A DNA stretch of 64,000 bases from Apoda limacodes (Eukaryota; Arthropoda; Insecta; Lepidoptera; Limacodidae). Location of the stretch: the NCBI GenBank assembly GCA_946406115.1, contig OX291540.1, forward strand, positions 3,530,563 to 3,594,562, read 5' to 3'. This document shows positions 49,500 to 62,040 of the stretch, piece after piece. Positions within the stretch are counted from its first letter, which is position 1. Each line of letters starts with the position of its first letter. Position numbers and translations under genes: made by a program. Under the pieces are notes generated by a model. That model did not search any database. It was not told the origin of the DNA and saw only the letters and a program-made list of their open reading frames with translations.

Positions 49500-52185
49500 C
49501 GGAATAATTCATTACCTTTAAGGTAAAGTAATTTTTATTGAATTTGGTTGTGATTCGGAAGAGGAGACTGCGTTAAACAGCCTGAGGCGCAGTTGTCCCT
49601 ATAGCACATCCTTATCTTGGACCGGGTACTAAAGCGACAATAAATGATTTTCAAATACCTATTGCTGCATTAGCTTGGTAATTTCCTCTTATGGGCAAGA
49701 TCGCCGGTAAAACATACACGAATTAACGGCAATCGCGAGTGCGAGTAAAGTTATTTATGGCCGCCCAGCTGTTGCGCATTGCGAAGTAGTATGGACTTTG
49801 TATCAGCAGAGAGGTGCACCAACCTCCGCTTGTTGGAATGGCACTACAAAAAGAAAAAGAACCAAAATCTATCAAAATGGTACCTGCGTATTTATGGACG
49901 TAAACAGTTGTTTATGTTTACAGATATCAATGGTTTACAGTAGCTCAAAAATTTAAGATATGTAATTGAAAAAATATTTTTGCGTTTAATATGGAATTTT
50001 TTAAGGAAGTCTATATGCTATTTAACATCACGCTACGACCCTTAGGAGCCGAGCAAAAATAAAAAAAGTTAGAAAGAACTCTACGCGAAAACGACGTAAT
50101 AGGTAAATAAAAGGATGCGACGGAAAGGGTAGAACAACAACAAGTCCGCCGGATCACGTAGTGCATTCATTCACTGTGCCACATGTGCTCATCATTTAAA
50201 AACGGGTCGGGACAAGGTTTGTACGAAAACAAAAACCGGTCAAGTGCGAGTCGGCTCGCGCTCTAAATCTTAATCATTCATCCGATTGGTAATTTATTAA
50301 TTATGAATAAGTACCACCCTCTGACAACCGGGGGTGCGCCGGGACCGCTAGTGAGTTTGTAATAAAGTTCAAAATTTAAGCTCATTATACACGTAGCTAT
50401 AATACTTATATATATTAATATATCATAATTAGGACGGCTTTTACTTTACACTTTATTGATTGAAATAAGCCATTTAAACATTTTCAGAGAATGATTGAGT
50501 ATTTCTTCGAGTTTTCCATGATATAAAATTATTTTGAGCCATTAAATATAGCTCTTGCGATTTTGGCGGTAAGAGTCCATTTTCTGCAATTTACAACTTA
50601 GATTTCAGGAGGAGTAGATTCCATATTAATATCGGATTCCTTGCTTGAACCCATTATTTTGTAAATAGATATCAGTCGGAAAGTCGCAACAATCTTTTTC
50701 TAATATGAAAATGGCGCGTATTTACAAATAGCGCCACGTGCGGGTGGTAAAAATTAGGACTACATCTATCAGTATTAAAATGAATCAAACTTATAGATCA
50801 ACATGGATGTAAGAGTACCTATTTTACCGCACGTTCCTTTGTATAGAGCGTAATTTTGAACTTTTAAACAATGTATACAAGCTTCGTAAATGCATTTTTA
50901 GAGCAAATGTGTTAAAAATATATTTATCGCTGCGTGTGCGGTAATTAAAAGTTAACTATTAAAAGTATATCCGTGTGTAAGGGGCTCCAGTTTTAAAAAA
51001 ATCAATTTAAAATGTGGGAAAGTTAACATTTATATTCTAATATTAATGTACTTAAATTATGCTTATGCTTAACTTTCAAAATATCGTAAGCAAAAAGATT
51101 TTTTTTTTTATTTTCGTTTTGTTATTTTCATTTAAATTTTTTAACAGCAGATACTATTTACACCTCATTTAGCTATGGGAGTTTAACTTTATTGAATGTC
51201 GACATACCACGATACCCAATCACTTATCACTGGCACGTTATCACTGCACTGCAGATGAAGAACTGATCACCACAGTAAAGCTGCGAGTCACCGAGCGAGC
51301 TCCCAGAAGAATTATGTACATATTGACAATATGGATTATTCATAATTATAGCAAGCAACACTGAAAACGTTGCTGTCAAACAAAAGGGTTAGACTTTTTG
51401 CAAAATATACCAGATTTTCCTTAACTTTATATGCTATTAGTTTCGAAAAAAAATTCTTTAACTTTTATTTTATTAGCAAATTAGTAAGTACGGAGCAAAG
51501 TTTCTAGTTAAAAGATATTAAAAAACTCAAGTCAAAGATTCCACAACCAACTATATGAACCTTTATACATAGTTTTGTTAAGTCCGTTTGTACGCCCCTG
51601 CCTTCTCTCACATTTCATTCCCTCGTTCATGCTATTTTTAAGACATAATTCAATGACCTTTCAATGAACTTTATAATATTTTATATTATATTCAATACTA
51701 CTTTCTGATTCGACAACTGTTTTGACAAAGTAAAAGAAATAATAAGCAAACTCGGTATTTATTCTTACAGTTTTGGGATGAAGAAACATTTCCTCACGAT
51801 GAAGAAAATAGCTCAACTCTATGACTACCTATCACAGCTACAGAACGCTATCACGCAACACGCTCTTGCAGAATTATTATTTTACCTTACTGTAAGCAAC
51901 AGCTACTTTAAATATTTAACTAGTTATTTGCAGTTTCCACAACATTGCGCACACTTCAGAAACTAAATCAATTTCGATATTGCATTTTTTCATGTTACAA
52001 CATGAAGGTATGTACATAGGTACAACTAGAGTAAAAACATTTACCAAAACAATTTCCCTGCGTATTCACATTAAATTAACAAATCAGATCACCAAGACAA
52101 TGTCTGATACGTAATTATTTGATCGAAAAACATGAGATCTAAACAAAGCAATTATGTTGTTTTTAACAGTAATATATTTTTGTTT
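49500..52185. other. Intergenic stretch with one repeat end and a possible exon
   Basis: A degraded GGCCGG-family end (aaaaaccggtcaagtgcgag) lies at 50231-50290, minus orientation, and a possible exon is noted at 51771-51891. Otherwise AT-rich DNA without recognised features. Confidence 0.5.
51771..51891 (+). other. Possible orphan exon (unassigned)
   Basis: 121 nt between acceptor-like attcttacag and donor-like ACT|GTAAGC. The open frame reads MKKHFLTMKKIAQLYDYLSQ then LQNAITQHALAELLFYLT, amphipathic and helical in character. No family recognised and no partner exon found; chance is the default explanation. Confidence 0.2.
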
Positions 52186-52189
52186 AAAT

Positions 52190-52350
52190 ACTAGCTTTAT
52201 TCTAGAGTTTCACATGCGAAACCTGTAGTACAGTTAAAATACGTGCAGGTAAAGTTTCAATATATCCGTTCAACCCTTCTTGTGTTATAAAGTGATGAAC
52301 AAACAAACATACAAACCTTTACTCTTTATAATATAAGAATGTAGTATGAT
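52190..52350 (+). repeat. Dispersed repeat remnant
   Basis: Has aatactagctttattctaga, aagtttcaatatatccgttc and aacaaacaaacatacaaacc followed by tttataatataagaatgtag, a degraded lepidopteran repeat consensus related to 23095-23210. Confidence 0.55.
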
Positions 52351-52479
52351 GATGACCTTTTCCGCATTTTAGGCTTTTACAGTAACATTGCAGAGATGGT
52401 TGAGGTAATGCGGAACTAAGGTGAGAAGTCATTTAGGCAGGTATAAATAGTTAAGATAGCATACTTCACAAGCGTATTC

Positions 52480-52620
52480 AGAGGTATTTTGGAGTTTCAA
52501 ACCCTCTGTCCCTAGGAAATGAAAATTCATTTGTAAAACTGTGGAATGAACTCTCCGTAGAATATTTTGAAAATAGCATACTTTAAGAATATCATGTTAT
52601 GAGAATAAGTGAAAAAAATC
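52480..52620 (+). mobile_element. LINE 3' tail fragment
   Basis: Includes tttgtaaaactgtggaatga then actctccgtagaatattttg, corresponding to the LWNELP..VF region of the 8869-10252 LINE family, strongly diverged. Confidence 0.5.
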
Positions 52621-53489
52621 CTGGATACGCCTAATGTATACCTACTTACTTAACAAACTGCACATTTGCAATTCGATCAGCTTACAAAAAAATGCAGTTT
52701 AGGCTTTTTATAGGCAAGGAGATATATAAATGGTTATTTAAAAGATTAAAGCTCCTTACATTTTACTTTTGTCAAAATTTGTGTCTCAAATTTTCATATT
52801 TGTCTAGTAAGACTACTATTTCTTAATAAAACAAACCTAGTCATTAAGTATACCATGCAGCTCATTACTAACGGAGTTCCATTGACTAGCTTCGAAGTTC
52901 ATGTATAAGATAATATGTCCAAAATGCTTTTATTTTTGTAGTATGAGTAGGAGTTAAAAATTATAGATGACGATTCCAAAGATTTTATAGTATAATCCGT
53001 TTGATTAAATGCCATAAGTACTTACTCAACACCTACGTCCTAAACAAGATAAATCTCAGCATTTAGCTTACTTATAGTAGCCCAGTTCTTTTCCCAAATC
53101 TGCGGTTTTAAAGTTTAACCGCAGCACTGAGATAAGATTAATCTCTCCAAAGCTTAATATAGTTTAGCATTGAATCCGTAAATGTTCTAAGGCTTTCGCA
53201 CTGTAACGTCACGCTTCACACTACTTTGTGCTACATACAATACAATTACTAAACTTATGTGCAACTTTATACCTTTTCACCAGATATGAATGTATAATGA
53301 ACCATTACCATTTTGTACATTCGGCAAATAACCTACAGCGTCTTTTTAGGAAAAAAACAATAAAATACTTTATTCCACAAAAATGAAATTTTGATAAAAA
53401 AAAAATAAACCAACTGCATAAAACGACTATAAAGTTAAATAAGTCCCTAAAGCTGACATAATGACAACACATTGAACTACTCGTAATCG

Positions 53490-53690
53490 CGATCGCGTAA
53501 CAGGAAACTCCCTTCCTGGCGCTGAGTCACCTTCGGGTTCGAGGCTCACGCCGGCCGAAGGAACGACCCCAAGAGCGACAACCCAACCCGAGGCTCCCCT
53601 CACGGCAGCCCTAGAGCGTTGGGCGCTAATTGGGCTGAGACTCCTTCAGAGTCTCGCCCCAAAAGTCCGGTAGAGCAGTAATGGCTGCAT
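53490..53690. other. GC-rich island with hairpin, unassigned
   Basis: About 200 bp of GC-rich DNA in AT-rich surroundings, with abrupt borders. It contains a perfect 7-bp stem (GAGACTC cttca GAGTCTC) near 53637-53655. No open frame of note. It could be the end of a GC-rich transposable element or a relic of a structured RNA gene. Confidence 0.5.
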
Positions 53691-54577
53691 AAACCACACT
53701 GTACTATACAGAAAAAAAAATTCAATGTCATAGCGAAAAAAACACGTCATTCAATGTTCTGTCAAATAAGATGTCAATCTAAGTAAATCGTTTTTTTTTT
53801 AGTTAGTTTAAATTGTTTTGTTATAATTTTATTTAATTTTTATATTATTTAGTTGCCACAAAAACTGTCAAACGTACAGACGGACTTGATTAAATAAAAA
53901 GAAAAAAGGTTCCGTTTCAGGTCAAATCCTAATTTTCGTGCTGATTCAAGTCAAAAAGCCCAAGAAACTGTTAGTCTAATACGTTAACAAAAATATCAAT
54001 TGATACCTTAGATCCTCGTTAATATTTTGATTTGAACAGAATTGTATTTTTAATAACTGCTTCTTCACAAAAAAGAATCGCAGTGAGTATCTATCTAAAA
54101 ACTCTCGAGAACAGTATAAGCGTCTTAATTTCTGTTAACGCGTAAAAAAGGTCTTTCAAAAACCGACACTTCAATTTTTTGCACTTTATTTTTAGCGAGT
54201 TTTACCTGCATGAAAAGTACGTTTTTCCTCAAAACTGTAGTCTCACCTCGGGAGTGCCCCTGCTCCGTCGCTCTGTAATCCCCCGCGAGCCCAGGCACAG
54301 TCCATTTTAGTACTTCGTGAAGGTAAGACTACGCGTCGGTGTCGGAGCGACTCAATGGAAATTAATAACGATTTTGAAAAGTTTTGCAGTCATTTAAAAA
54401 TACATGTAATATTGTAAATTCTTAATTTGTTAATTGAGTGTTCAAAAATACTCAGCAATTTTTTTTTCAAATATTTTCTCTTATGAAGGTCTCATGGAAT
54501 AGATACAAGTTGCTTGATGAGCAATTATTACCTATTATATTGTATTTAGGATTTTTAGCTATGCATTAAATACTTCT

Positions 54578-54909
54578 AGGGTTCCGTAGTCAAATCGCAA
54601 AAACGGAACTCTTATAAATTCGTCAAATCCGTCCGTCCGTCCGTATGTCACACACAACCTGACAGTTCCGTCGTCTTTGCTCCGATTCTAATGAAATTTT
54701 ACAGAAAGTGTCTCTTGCAAACTGCTACAAAAATAAATTATAAAAAACAAGAAAAAATTTTGTTATAGAACTTTATAAATAATTCCATGCAAAATTGTTT
54801 GAAACTAAATCGGTTCATAGGTTTTTGAGAAATATGCAATAGTTGCGTTACAACGGCTACGGAACCCTTACTTAATGCGTACGCGTGTCGTTCTTGGGTG
54901 ATTTTTTTT
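54578..54909 (+). repeat. AGGGTTCCG-family repeat, 332 bp
   Basis: Starts agggttccgtagtcaaatcg, with a gtccgtccgtccgtatgtca run and an internal ctacggaaccc at about 54857, and ends in a degraded cgcgtgtcgttcttgggtga. A subfamily different from 25711. Confidence 0.75.
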
Positions 54910-55041
54910 ATTAACTTACTCAACATGTGACTTTATATCCGCCTTATTGTGATGGTGACTTATGTAAACCGGCAATACCTACTTACCTAGTTTTGTAATA
55001 AAATTAAGACAATTTTACAGCTCTTCATACATTTAACTAAA

Positions 55042-55242
55042 GGGTAAAATTTTTGTGGGATGTCGTTAAAAGTTAAAAAAAGGTATAGGTTTCTTAGTAG
55101 GTACATTTTTTTATATAAAAAATTGTACCTACTAAGAAACCTATACCTCTTTTTTAACCTTTAAGGTGACGGGTAAAATTTTGTGGGATGTCGTTAAAGG
55201 TTAAAAAGGGTATAGGTTTCTTAGTAAGTACAATTTTTTATA
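55042..55242. repeat. Direct/inverted/direct trio of a 50-73 bp unit
   Basis: Unit 1 (55042-55114) and unit 3 (55171-55242) are direct copies starting gggtaaaatttt. Unit 2 (55114-55163) is an inverted partial copy abutting unit 1, so 55075-55155 forms a long hairpin with almost no loop. The arms carry ggtataggtttcttagtagg. Confidence 0.92.
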
Positions 55243-55390
55243 ACTATAAAAAATAACCATATCTCCAGTAAAGATTTCAAACTAAAAAATCTGAAGCAAA
55301 TCGAACTGATATTTAAGAGTGAGTATAAAAATATAGTTTTGTATTTTGTAATTTTTGAGTAGGTAGATACCATAATATAAGAATAAAACT

Positions 55391-55427
55391 TGGCGCGGCG
55401 CGGGTACCTACTTATTGCGCCGCGCCA
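55391..55427. repeat. Perfect 11-bp GC-rich inverted repeat
   Basis: TGGCGCGGCGC at 55391-55401 pairs with GCGCCGCGCCA at 55417-55427 over a 15-nt loop. A related ggcgcggcgg occurs at about 55514, suggesting a GC-rich repeat spanning about 55390-55570. Confidence 0.9.
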
Positions 55428-55599
55428 CCACGATACGCTACGCTTAGTGTGCGAGCGTGTAAAGCGCGCAGGAACACAGTACATACATATTATACTAGGT
55501 AGGTATACGAAAAGGCGCGGCGGTTTAGCGGCTACTCGCTGTGTTGGCGGCGGCTGATCGCTACGTGTTTCTCGCTACTTCATATTTGTGTCAATGTTT

Positions 55600-57500
55600 A
55601 GGACTTCATACTTAGGAGACTTCGAAGTCTAGATTTTCTAAAACTATAAGGGACTATAATATATTAGCAATTCATATTACTTGTAACTTAGAAAGCGTCT
55701 TAATCGACAGACAGCTAGACGGACAACAAAGTGATCCTATGACGGGTACCCTTTTTCCTTTTGAGGTACAGTATCCCTTAAAAAACAATATTATAAAGTC
55801 CCCTAGCGCCGGATAAGTGTCCCTATAGTGGCAAAAATATTCCCGGATTACATTATAGTTTTGTTATGCCCGGCCGTCTGTCTCTCGTCCATACTGCGTA
55901 TGTAACAGTCTTAAAATCCCACCGTCCTTAAGATCGACTTTGATGAAATTTTATATAAAAGTGTCATGTAAACATCCACTATGATTTTGTATTAATATTA
56001 AGATACTGGTAATTTTTTAATACTTTAGACACGTATTTAAACAATTATGTGAAATGTCATTAAGGGTCTTAAATAGGGCATTTAAAGGGTTTTCAAACAT
56101 TTAAAAGAATAACCGTTTCCTAAGTGTCTGTAAAGTTAAAAAATTGTTTAGTTAAAACTAAAAATTGATAAACCAAACTGATAAATAACTATCTTAATTT
56201 TAAAATCAAAATATAGTTTTGAAATTGAATAGTTTTAATTATAAAAAGTAGCGTGAGAAGAGTGATTTCCACGGCGAGCCGCGTTGGAGACGGTCTGACG
56301 TCAGGACAGGTGCAGTGAAGCGCCGTGGCTACCCGGGTAATTAGTTACGTGTCGCTCGCTGTGTTAATCCTTAATCTTTAATCACGGGTTCCTATGAGTA
56401 AGCAACCTTCCAAACGTGAGACCTACTTGTACTTGACCGGTTTTTTAATCAGATTATTTGTATGTACAAACCATATGTTTAAAAATGCATTGATACCAGA
56501 ATACATTGAGGTAGCTAATGTAAATTTTAGATTTAAAAAAATGGGGAAGATTTTTTTAGAGCACAATCTTGACACCTATACATTTTTATTAGCCCCAATC
56601 ATTTGTTTTAATTCTTTCATATTTTATTTTTTTAACAACTATTTCGGACAATCCCCTAGCGCTGTACGGCACCTCCTAACTAGATATAAGGTGCCCTGTA
56701 AAACATAATCGCGCGACTGCCATAGAGACATAGGACGGTTATAAGTTAAAAGTAAACTCTTTGAAATTACTAGTAGTAAGCCTACGGAACACAAGATATC
56801 AAATCAAAGCATTTTCGTTTTTCGTGTATAAATCAATGATGAGAATTGGATTTAAAGCACAAACCTAAAAGTTAAAATCACGAAGCCTATACAGACGTTT
56901 TTAGGTCCTCTGAAAATTATATTTGCGAAAGATGTAAATAGGAGAGTACTTCTTAGGTGTCCGGTACAAGGACTCTGATTTTGTCACACTCGATTTAAAA
57001 AAATATCATTAAGAATTATTTTATCTAATAATTTTAATTTAGTTCAAAAATCTCACATGTACGAAACCAGAAGACTTATCCTACTATTTGAGGGGAAAAT
57101 TTGCCAAAAAAAAACACAAAAAGATTAATTTTATAGAATTGTATTCAAAACATAGGTTCTAAGATATATTTTAGAAGAGTAAAAATATATGCTATAAAAA
57201 TTTCAGTTTATCGTTACCTTGGCCCCCTGTTGATTAAAATGGCGAAATTATTTACCGATAGGTAAATAATATGGACTACGGAACCCTAAAAAGGTAAAAA
57301 TTTTAAGTCTGGCGTTATAAAGGCCTACTGCAACCGATCTAATTTACTATTTAGTTACTATGTAAAGAATAATAAAACATATAGGTACTTAAAAAAATTA
57401 TATACTTACTTAATAATCACGGATAAAGATCATGTATAAAGAATGACTAGTGGCTCTGGGACCTGTACACCTTGCGAGAGTTTTTTTTTCGTAGAAGGGG
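55600..57500. other. Intergenic stretch with scraps of AGGGTTCCG-family repeats
   Basis: Phrases such as gttatgcccggccgtctgtc (about 55864) and ggactacggaaccctaaaaa (about 57272) mark degraded repeat ends. An open frame at 56394-56708 shows no recognised domain. Confidence 0.45.
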
Positions 57501-57504
57501 TGAT

Positions 57505-57610
57505 ATATTTTTAAAGGGTCGACAACGCATGAGTAATGCTCCTAGTATTGCAAGCGTCCACATACTACGGTAACCGCTTAACATCAAATGGGCCGAAAGC
57601 TTGTTTGTTC
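57505..57610 (+). mobile_element. LINE 3' tail fragment (8869-10252 family)
   Basis: Contains aaagggtcgacaacgcatga then gtattgcaagcgtccacata and ctacggtaaccgcttaacat, matching 10138-10215. Confidence 0.78.
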
Positions 57611-58227
57611 AAATACTTGTTTGTGGCATATTTTTTATTGTGTAGAATGAAGTAATTAGTGTGCTTCTCAAATTTGACTGAAATCTTTTTCCCCCATTTT
57701 ACCCCCAATCAGAAATCCTAATCCACTAATTTTTTTTAATAATGTAAGCCAAATTTTTTCAAAATCGGTTTATAAAATGCGTACGGTAGGCGCGAACAGA
57801 CGGACGAACAATAGCATTTTTTAGCCAATCACGAAACTGAGACGCTTCGCTAGCTCGTTTAACTAGAAAACAAAGTTCAGTAAATAGGTACAAATAAGCT
57901 GCATCTGTATCAACACTGCATCAGTTATAAAAAAAAACATTCGGCAGTATTACGAAATAAACAGTGTTCCCTCTTTATTCTTTTAATCTTTGGCGTATTT
58001 CAAGTAGTACTGAGAGGCACCGCTAGAGGCGCTGGTATCAGCAGCAGGATCTACGACTCTCCGTTTCGATGAAGCGGTTCACTAATGGTAAAGCCTTAAG
58101 GGTAGCCTAACTTTGGTCCGATCCTTACCAAATTTGAATAGAAAAATGTTTTTTTTTTATAAAAACATTATTATTTTAGGACAAATCAAACTGCAGAGCC
58201 ATCTGGTTCCAAACTAAGCAAGGCTGC

Positions 58228-58375
58228 AATAGGGATACCAGACAACGATACATATACTTATATAAACTTTTTTTTGTAAAATCATACATATTATACATTT
58301 AGAATTAAGACAAACACAAATGTTTTTCCTGTGTGGAAACCCACACCTCTTGGTTCAGCAGGCAGACATTGGTAG
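58228..58375 (-). mobile_element. Putative tRNA-derived SINE, copy 2
   Basis: Shares gggataccagacaacg and the acaaacacaaatgttttt/ggttcagcaggcaga region with 20742-20945 in the same orientation. The tRNA-like head is even more degraded. Confidence 0.5.
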
Positions 58376-58584
58376 TAAGAGTGCACTGGTATATATCGTG
58401 CGCTGTGTAAACCTACGTCAGAGAGCGCAATCTTGCGATAAGCGCGCCGCTCGCTACCGAACTACCGTACTTGGCAAACACAAGAGAAAGCATACAAAAA
58501 TATAAGCACGTGACAGTGTAGGTAGGTAGGTGTGTACACAACACCTTGGCAAACAATGCAAAACAAAGTTATAAGAAAAAATTA

Positions 58585-58650
58585 TGAAAAACCGGCCAAG
58601 CGCTTATCGTCTAAGCATTAAGTTAGGGTTCTGTAGAAAAGAATTATTGC
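58585..58650 (-). repeat. GGCCGG-family repeat end
   Basis: gaaaaaccggccaagcgctt followed by gttagggttctgtag, the right end of the family in minus orientation. The remainder is not recognisable. Confidence 0.6.
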
Positions 58651-58699
58651 GTTTATCAGAAAAACTTAAGAACCAAATTTTGTTCAAAATACTTCTTTT

Positions 58700-60475
58700 A
58701 CAGTAAATGCAGCCGGCTACACGCTAGAGTAGGTACACCATTTGGATTGATCTATTTGAAGTTTTATTATTATCTCGTTATACCCGATTTAACATCTTTT
58801 TGTTAAATAACCCTGTTTAGGTAATTTTATTGGCTTGATAATAAAATAAACTTGTACAATAGTTTATTGATTAAAAAAAATTGTCCAGTTAGACCAGGGT
58901 GGATAATTATTGACCACCAAAAAAATAACAGTAGGATGAAACCCATTAGAAAAGAAGGGGAATATGATAAAAATGAAAGAAAAAATAAATTACGGGCGAT
59001 CCTTTAGGGTGCTTTTTTGATATTAAGTCAAAATAAGGTGGAAAAATAAATATTTTAAATCAAATAAATTACAGTGTATTTGGGACATAATAAGGTAAAT
59101 TTCCACCAAATTTTGTAGAAAAAAGATTTTTTCTGAAAAAATTTGCTTTTTATTACCTACAACTTTGCCATTTAACTTTAACTTTAGTCCATAGGACTTG
59201 TAGTTCTTTCGGAAATCGAGATAAACCATTTTTTACCCTTTCCTTGGTACTTGGCTACTTTATTAGGGCAATTTAGGCTAGAAAGTAAATAAATTTCCTA
59301 AAATTCTAAATAAAAAAAAACTGTAATACTAACGATGAGCATGTAAATGTACTAAAAGAACTACTTACTACTTACTTTAGAGTTCGCACTATTTTTCATT
59401 GCAAGTTTGAAGTTTGTATTGTATTACTGTTTTTACGATAAAGCAAAATCAACGAAAACGTGTTTCTTAGTATGGCGACTTCCCTTAAATTTTTATATTT
59501 TTTTTAACTTTTTATCATTTATTAGATAATGCCCTATTAGTTATAACACATATTCTTTGAAAATTTCAGGATTTGACCTATTTCGGTCTAAAGGATAGAG
59601 CCCTTTAATGGTCGGACAGATATCAGACAGCGTAGCTTTGTGTACGAAATCATTGCACAATGTCATACACATTACTTTGATATGTATATGTCATATACTT
59701 TTTAAGTAATTTATATAATGATGCCTTGAAACTTATAATTATTTGTATGGAATAGAACGTTTTACAGTTTTGTAGATACATTTTTACAAAATTGTAATTT
59801 CAAAAGCTTGAGGCACTAATGTACGCTATCCGTTATACAGGTGTACTTCACATTATCAGCGCCATAAGCTTTTAAAACTTATATATATATATTTTACATT
59901 TTAAATAGATATACTTATATACGTCCCTAGACCCTATATTATGAGGACGAATTACTAAAATAGGGGTTATTCCAACAAATTTTTCAACTTTACATACAAA
60001 ATTTGGTCAGCTGTTTGGTCAATTTGTATGTGAAGTCAAAAAATTTAATATATAGTGGAAAATTCGTCTTAAAACATTGTTCAGAATGATGGATAAAGCA
60101 TGTGGGCGAAGGTTTGTAAACGTTCAACGATATACCCTTTGTATGAAAAATGTTACTTAAATTGTTTTTTCTGTTTAGTTTGCGTTAAAAAATTTCTATT
60201 ATAAAGCTAGTTTATAATTATTTTTTTACTGTTTGCTACAACTCATAGTCAACGCACTAGATAACAACCAATTCTAATTATTTAAACGACTTTTATTTAG
60301 AGCAAATGCAATACACTTTTTTCGCACTAGTGTTGAAACAATTGTCGCATTCAGTTTTTTTACATGAAATACAATAAATGAACATCACTCATTTAGGTAA
60401 TGCAAGGCAATATATTAAAAAAAAAAACAAGTTTTATAACATATATTTTTTCGACCCTTATATACATATATGTAA
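58700..60475. other. Intergenic stretch, nothing recognised
   Basis: AT-rich DNA without a recognised element or gene. Confidence 0.45.
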
Positions 60476-60479
60476 GCTG

Positions 60480-61010
60480 TAAGTTGTAAATTAAGATTGA
60501 CGTGTTTCACCGTTTTTGTAAAATAATACCCTAGATGGCAAAATAGTGGATACAAAATTATGGCATTCCGATATTTTTGTAAGTACCTATTTAAAATTAT
60601 AAACAGAGAAGAGATTACCTTTTTTTTTTCAAAAATCGACGCGGGCGAATTGCCAAGCTAGTTGTTGAAAGAATAAACTGACCGACGATAGGATAAAAAA
60701 GAGGTTAATAACGTAGGCTAAGAAAGGATCTTAAAAAAATATTCCCTTAGAGGGTAAAATGGGGTTAGAAGTATGTATGGAAATCCGTCATCTTTGAAGC
60801 AAAATGTATAAAAATTTGTATTAGTCCTTTATTCTTCAAATTGAGATTGACGAAACACTGTTTTGGAAAATCATCTTCTAAAGGGGAAAATATTGGATGA
60901 AAATTTGTATTAGTATTCCGATATTATTGTAAGCAAGTAAAACCATAAAAAGTTGAAACTGTCTTTTAGTAAAAGTCCTTGCAGACGAAGTCGTAGTATT
61001 TATATACGAC
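60480..61010 (+). repeat. Dispersed repeat related to 25085-25440, with internal partial duplication
   Basis: Two similar halves: agattgacgtgtttcaccgt at about 60495 and agattgacgaaacactgttt at about 60844, each followed by a ttccgatattttttgtaag-like block (about 60567 and 60917). It ends tccttgcagacgaagtcgta, the common end type. Confidence 0.6.
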
Positions 61011-61779
61011 AGAAAAACTACACCGTTAAAACTTTAATTTTAATAGAGTTTACCATTTCTACCGTCAAATCGAATTCAATAACGTATTTGAAATAAAAGA
61101 TGCCAGTGTAATACAGGTATATACCTAATTCAGACACCAGCTCCTTCCACATCGTTAGACTACTTAATCTAATTTAATATCTTAGCATATACCCATTCTA
61201 AGTCTAAAATTGTGAGGAGAAAATAAAGAAATTATTAAAATTATTAGTATAAGTAAACGGAACATTAAGGCAAGATTATAATTATAGTTGTCACCTACAT
61301 CCATTCCATTACTCTAACAAACTGCACGTGCCACTAGTCCCCAAATAAGAATCGAGCTTCTTTGTGTTAACGCCATAATGAAGAGCATGTTGCTGCCGAA
61401 GTTTCACTTCACAAATAACGGTCCAAAGCAGTTACGTTGTCATCAACGACGATAAACCATCTGATAAACCATCATAATACAGCACTTATCGCGAACTCAA
61501 TACTGTTCGATATTTCAAATTAAAACTAAAAAACTATTTCTTATTGATACAGAAAGAACATGAGCCGCGAATCTGAGGTGGTCAGGTTGTTCCAGCTACA
61601 CAGTAGGTCATATTAGATTATATTATGCATATATTTTTAATTGTTTTGATTGTTATTGTATAAAACATATAGAAAAATAGTATATATTTCCTTTGATGTT
61701 ATTTTTGATATATTTTATTTTATTTATGTTTACTATTTCACTTTATAACTACACACACATAACCGAGTGCTTCGTTGGC

Positions 61780-62040
61780 ACTTTTCCTGTCATGGGCGTC
61801 GCTGAAAATCAGCGCTGCGACAAATTGTTGCAGCACACGCTGAGCCAATGTCCATTTTGGCATCACAGCACAAACACATAAAAAAAAATGCTGTATGTTT
61901 TTATTAATATATTTTCTTTGTTTGTTGTGTTGCTGCTTTTTGTATATTGTTATATGTGTTTCATGTTTTCTTTATTTTTTTTACTTTATCCATTGTAAAT
62001 TGAAATGTGATGTGAATGTCAAATAAATGTCTGTCTATGT
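61780..62040 (+). repeat. 3' end of a dispersed element with polyadenylation-like signal
   Basis: Includes the hairpin CGCTGAaaaTCAGCG near 61800-61814 and ends caaataaatgtctgtctatg. This combination resembles ends of lepidopteran dispersed repeats. An open frame at 61693-61881 over it shows no recognised domain. Confidence 0.5.

Noticed and set aside
56394..56708. 104-codon plus-strand frame
   Set aside because: AT-driven composition, no domain, no splice or promoter support.
61693..61881. 62-codon frame with Cys pattern near a poly(A)-like signal
   Set aside because: Overlaps a dispersed repeat 3' end with a hairpin; hydrophobic start is AT-driven.
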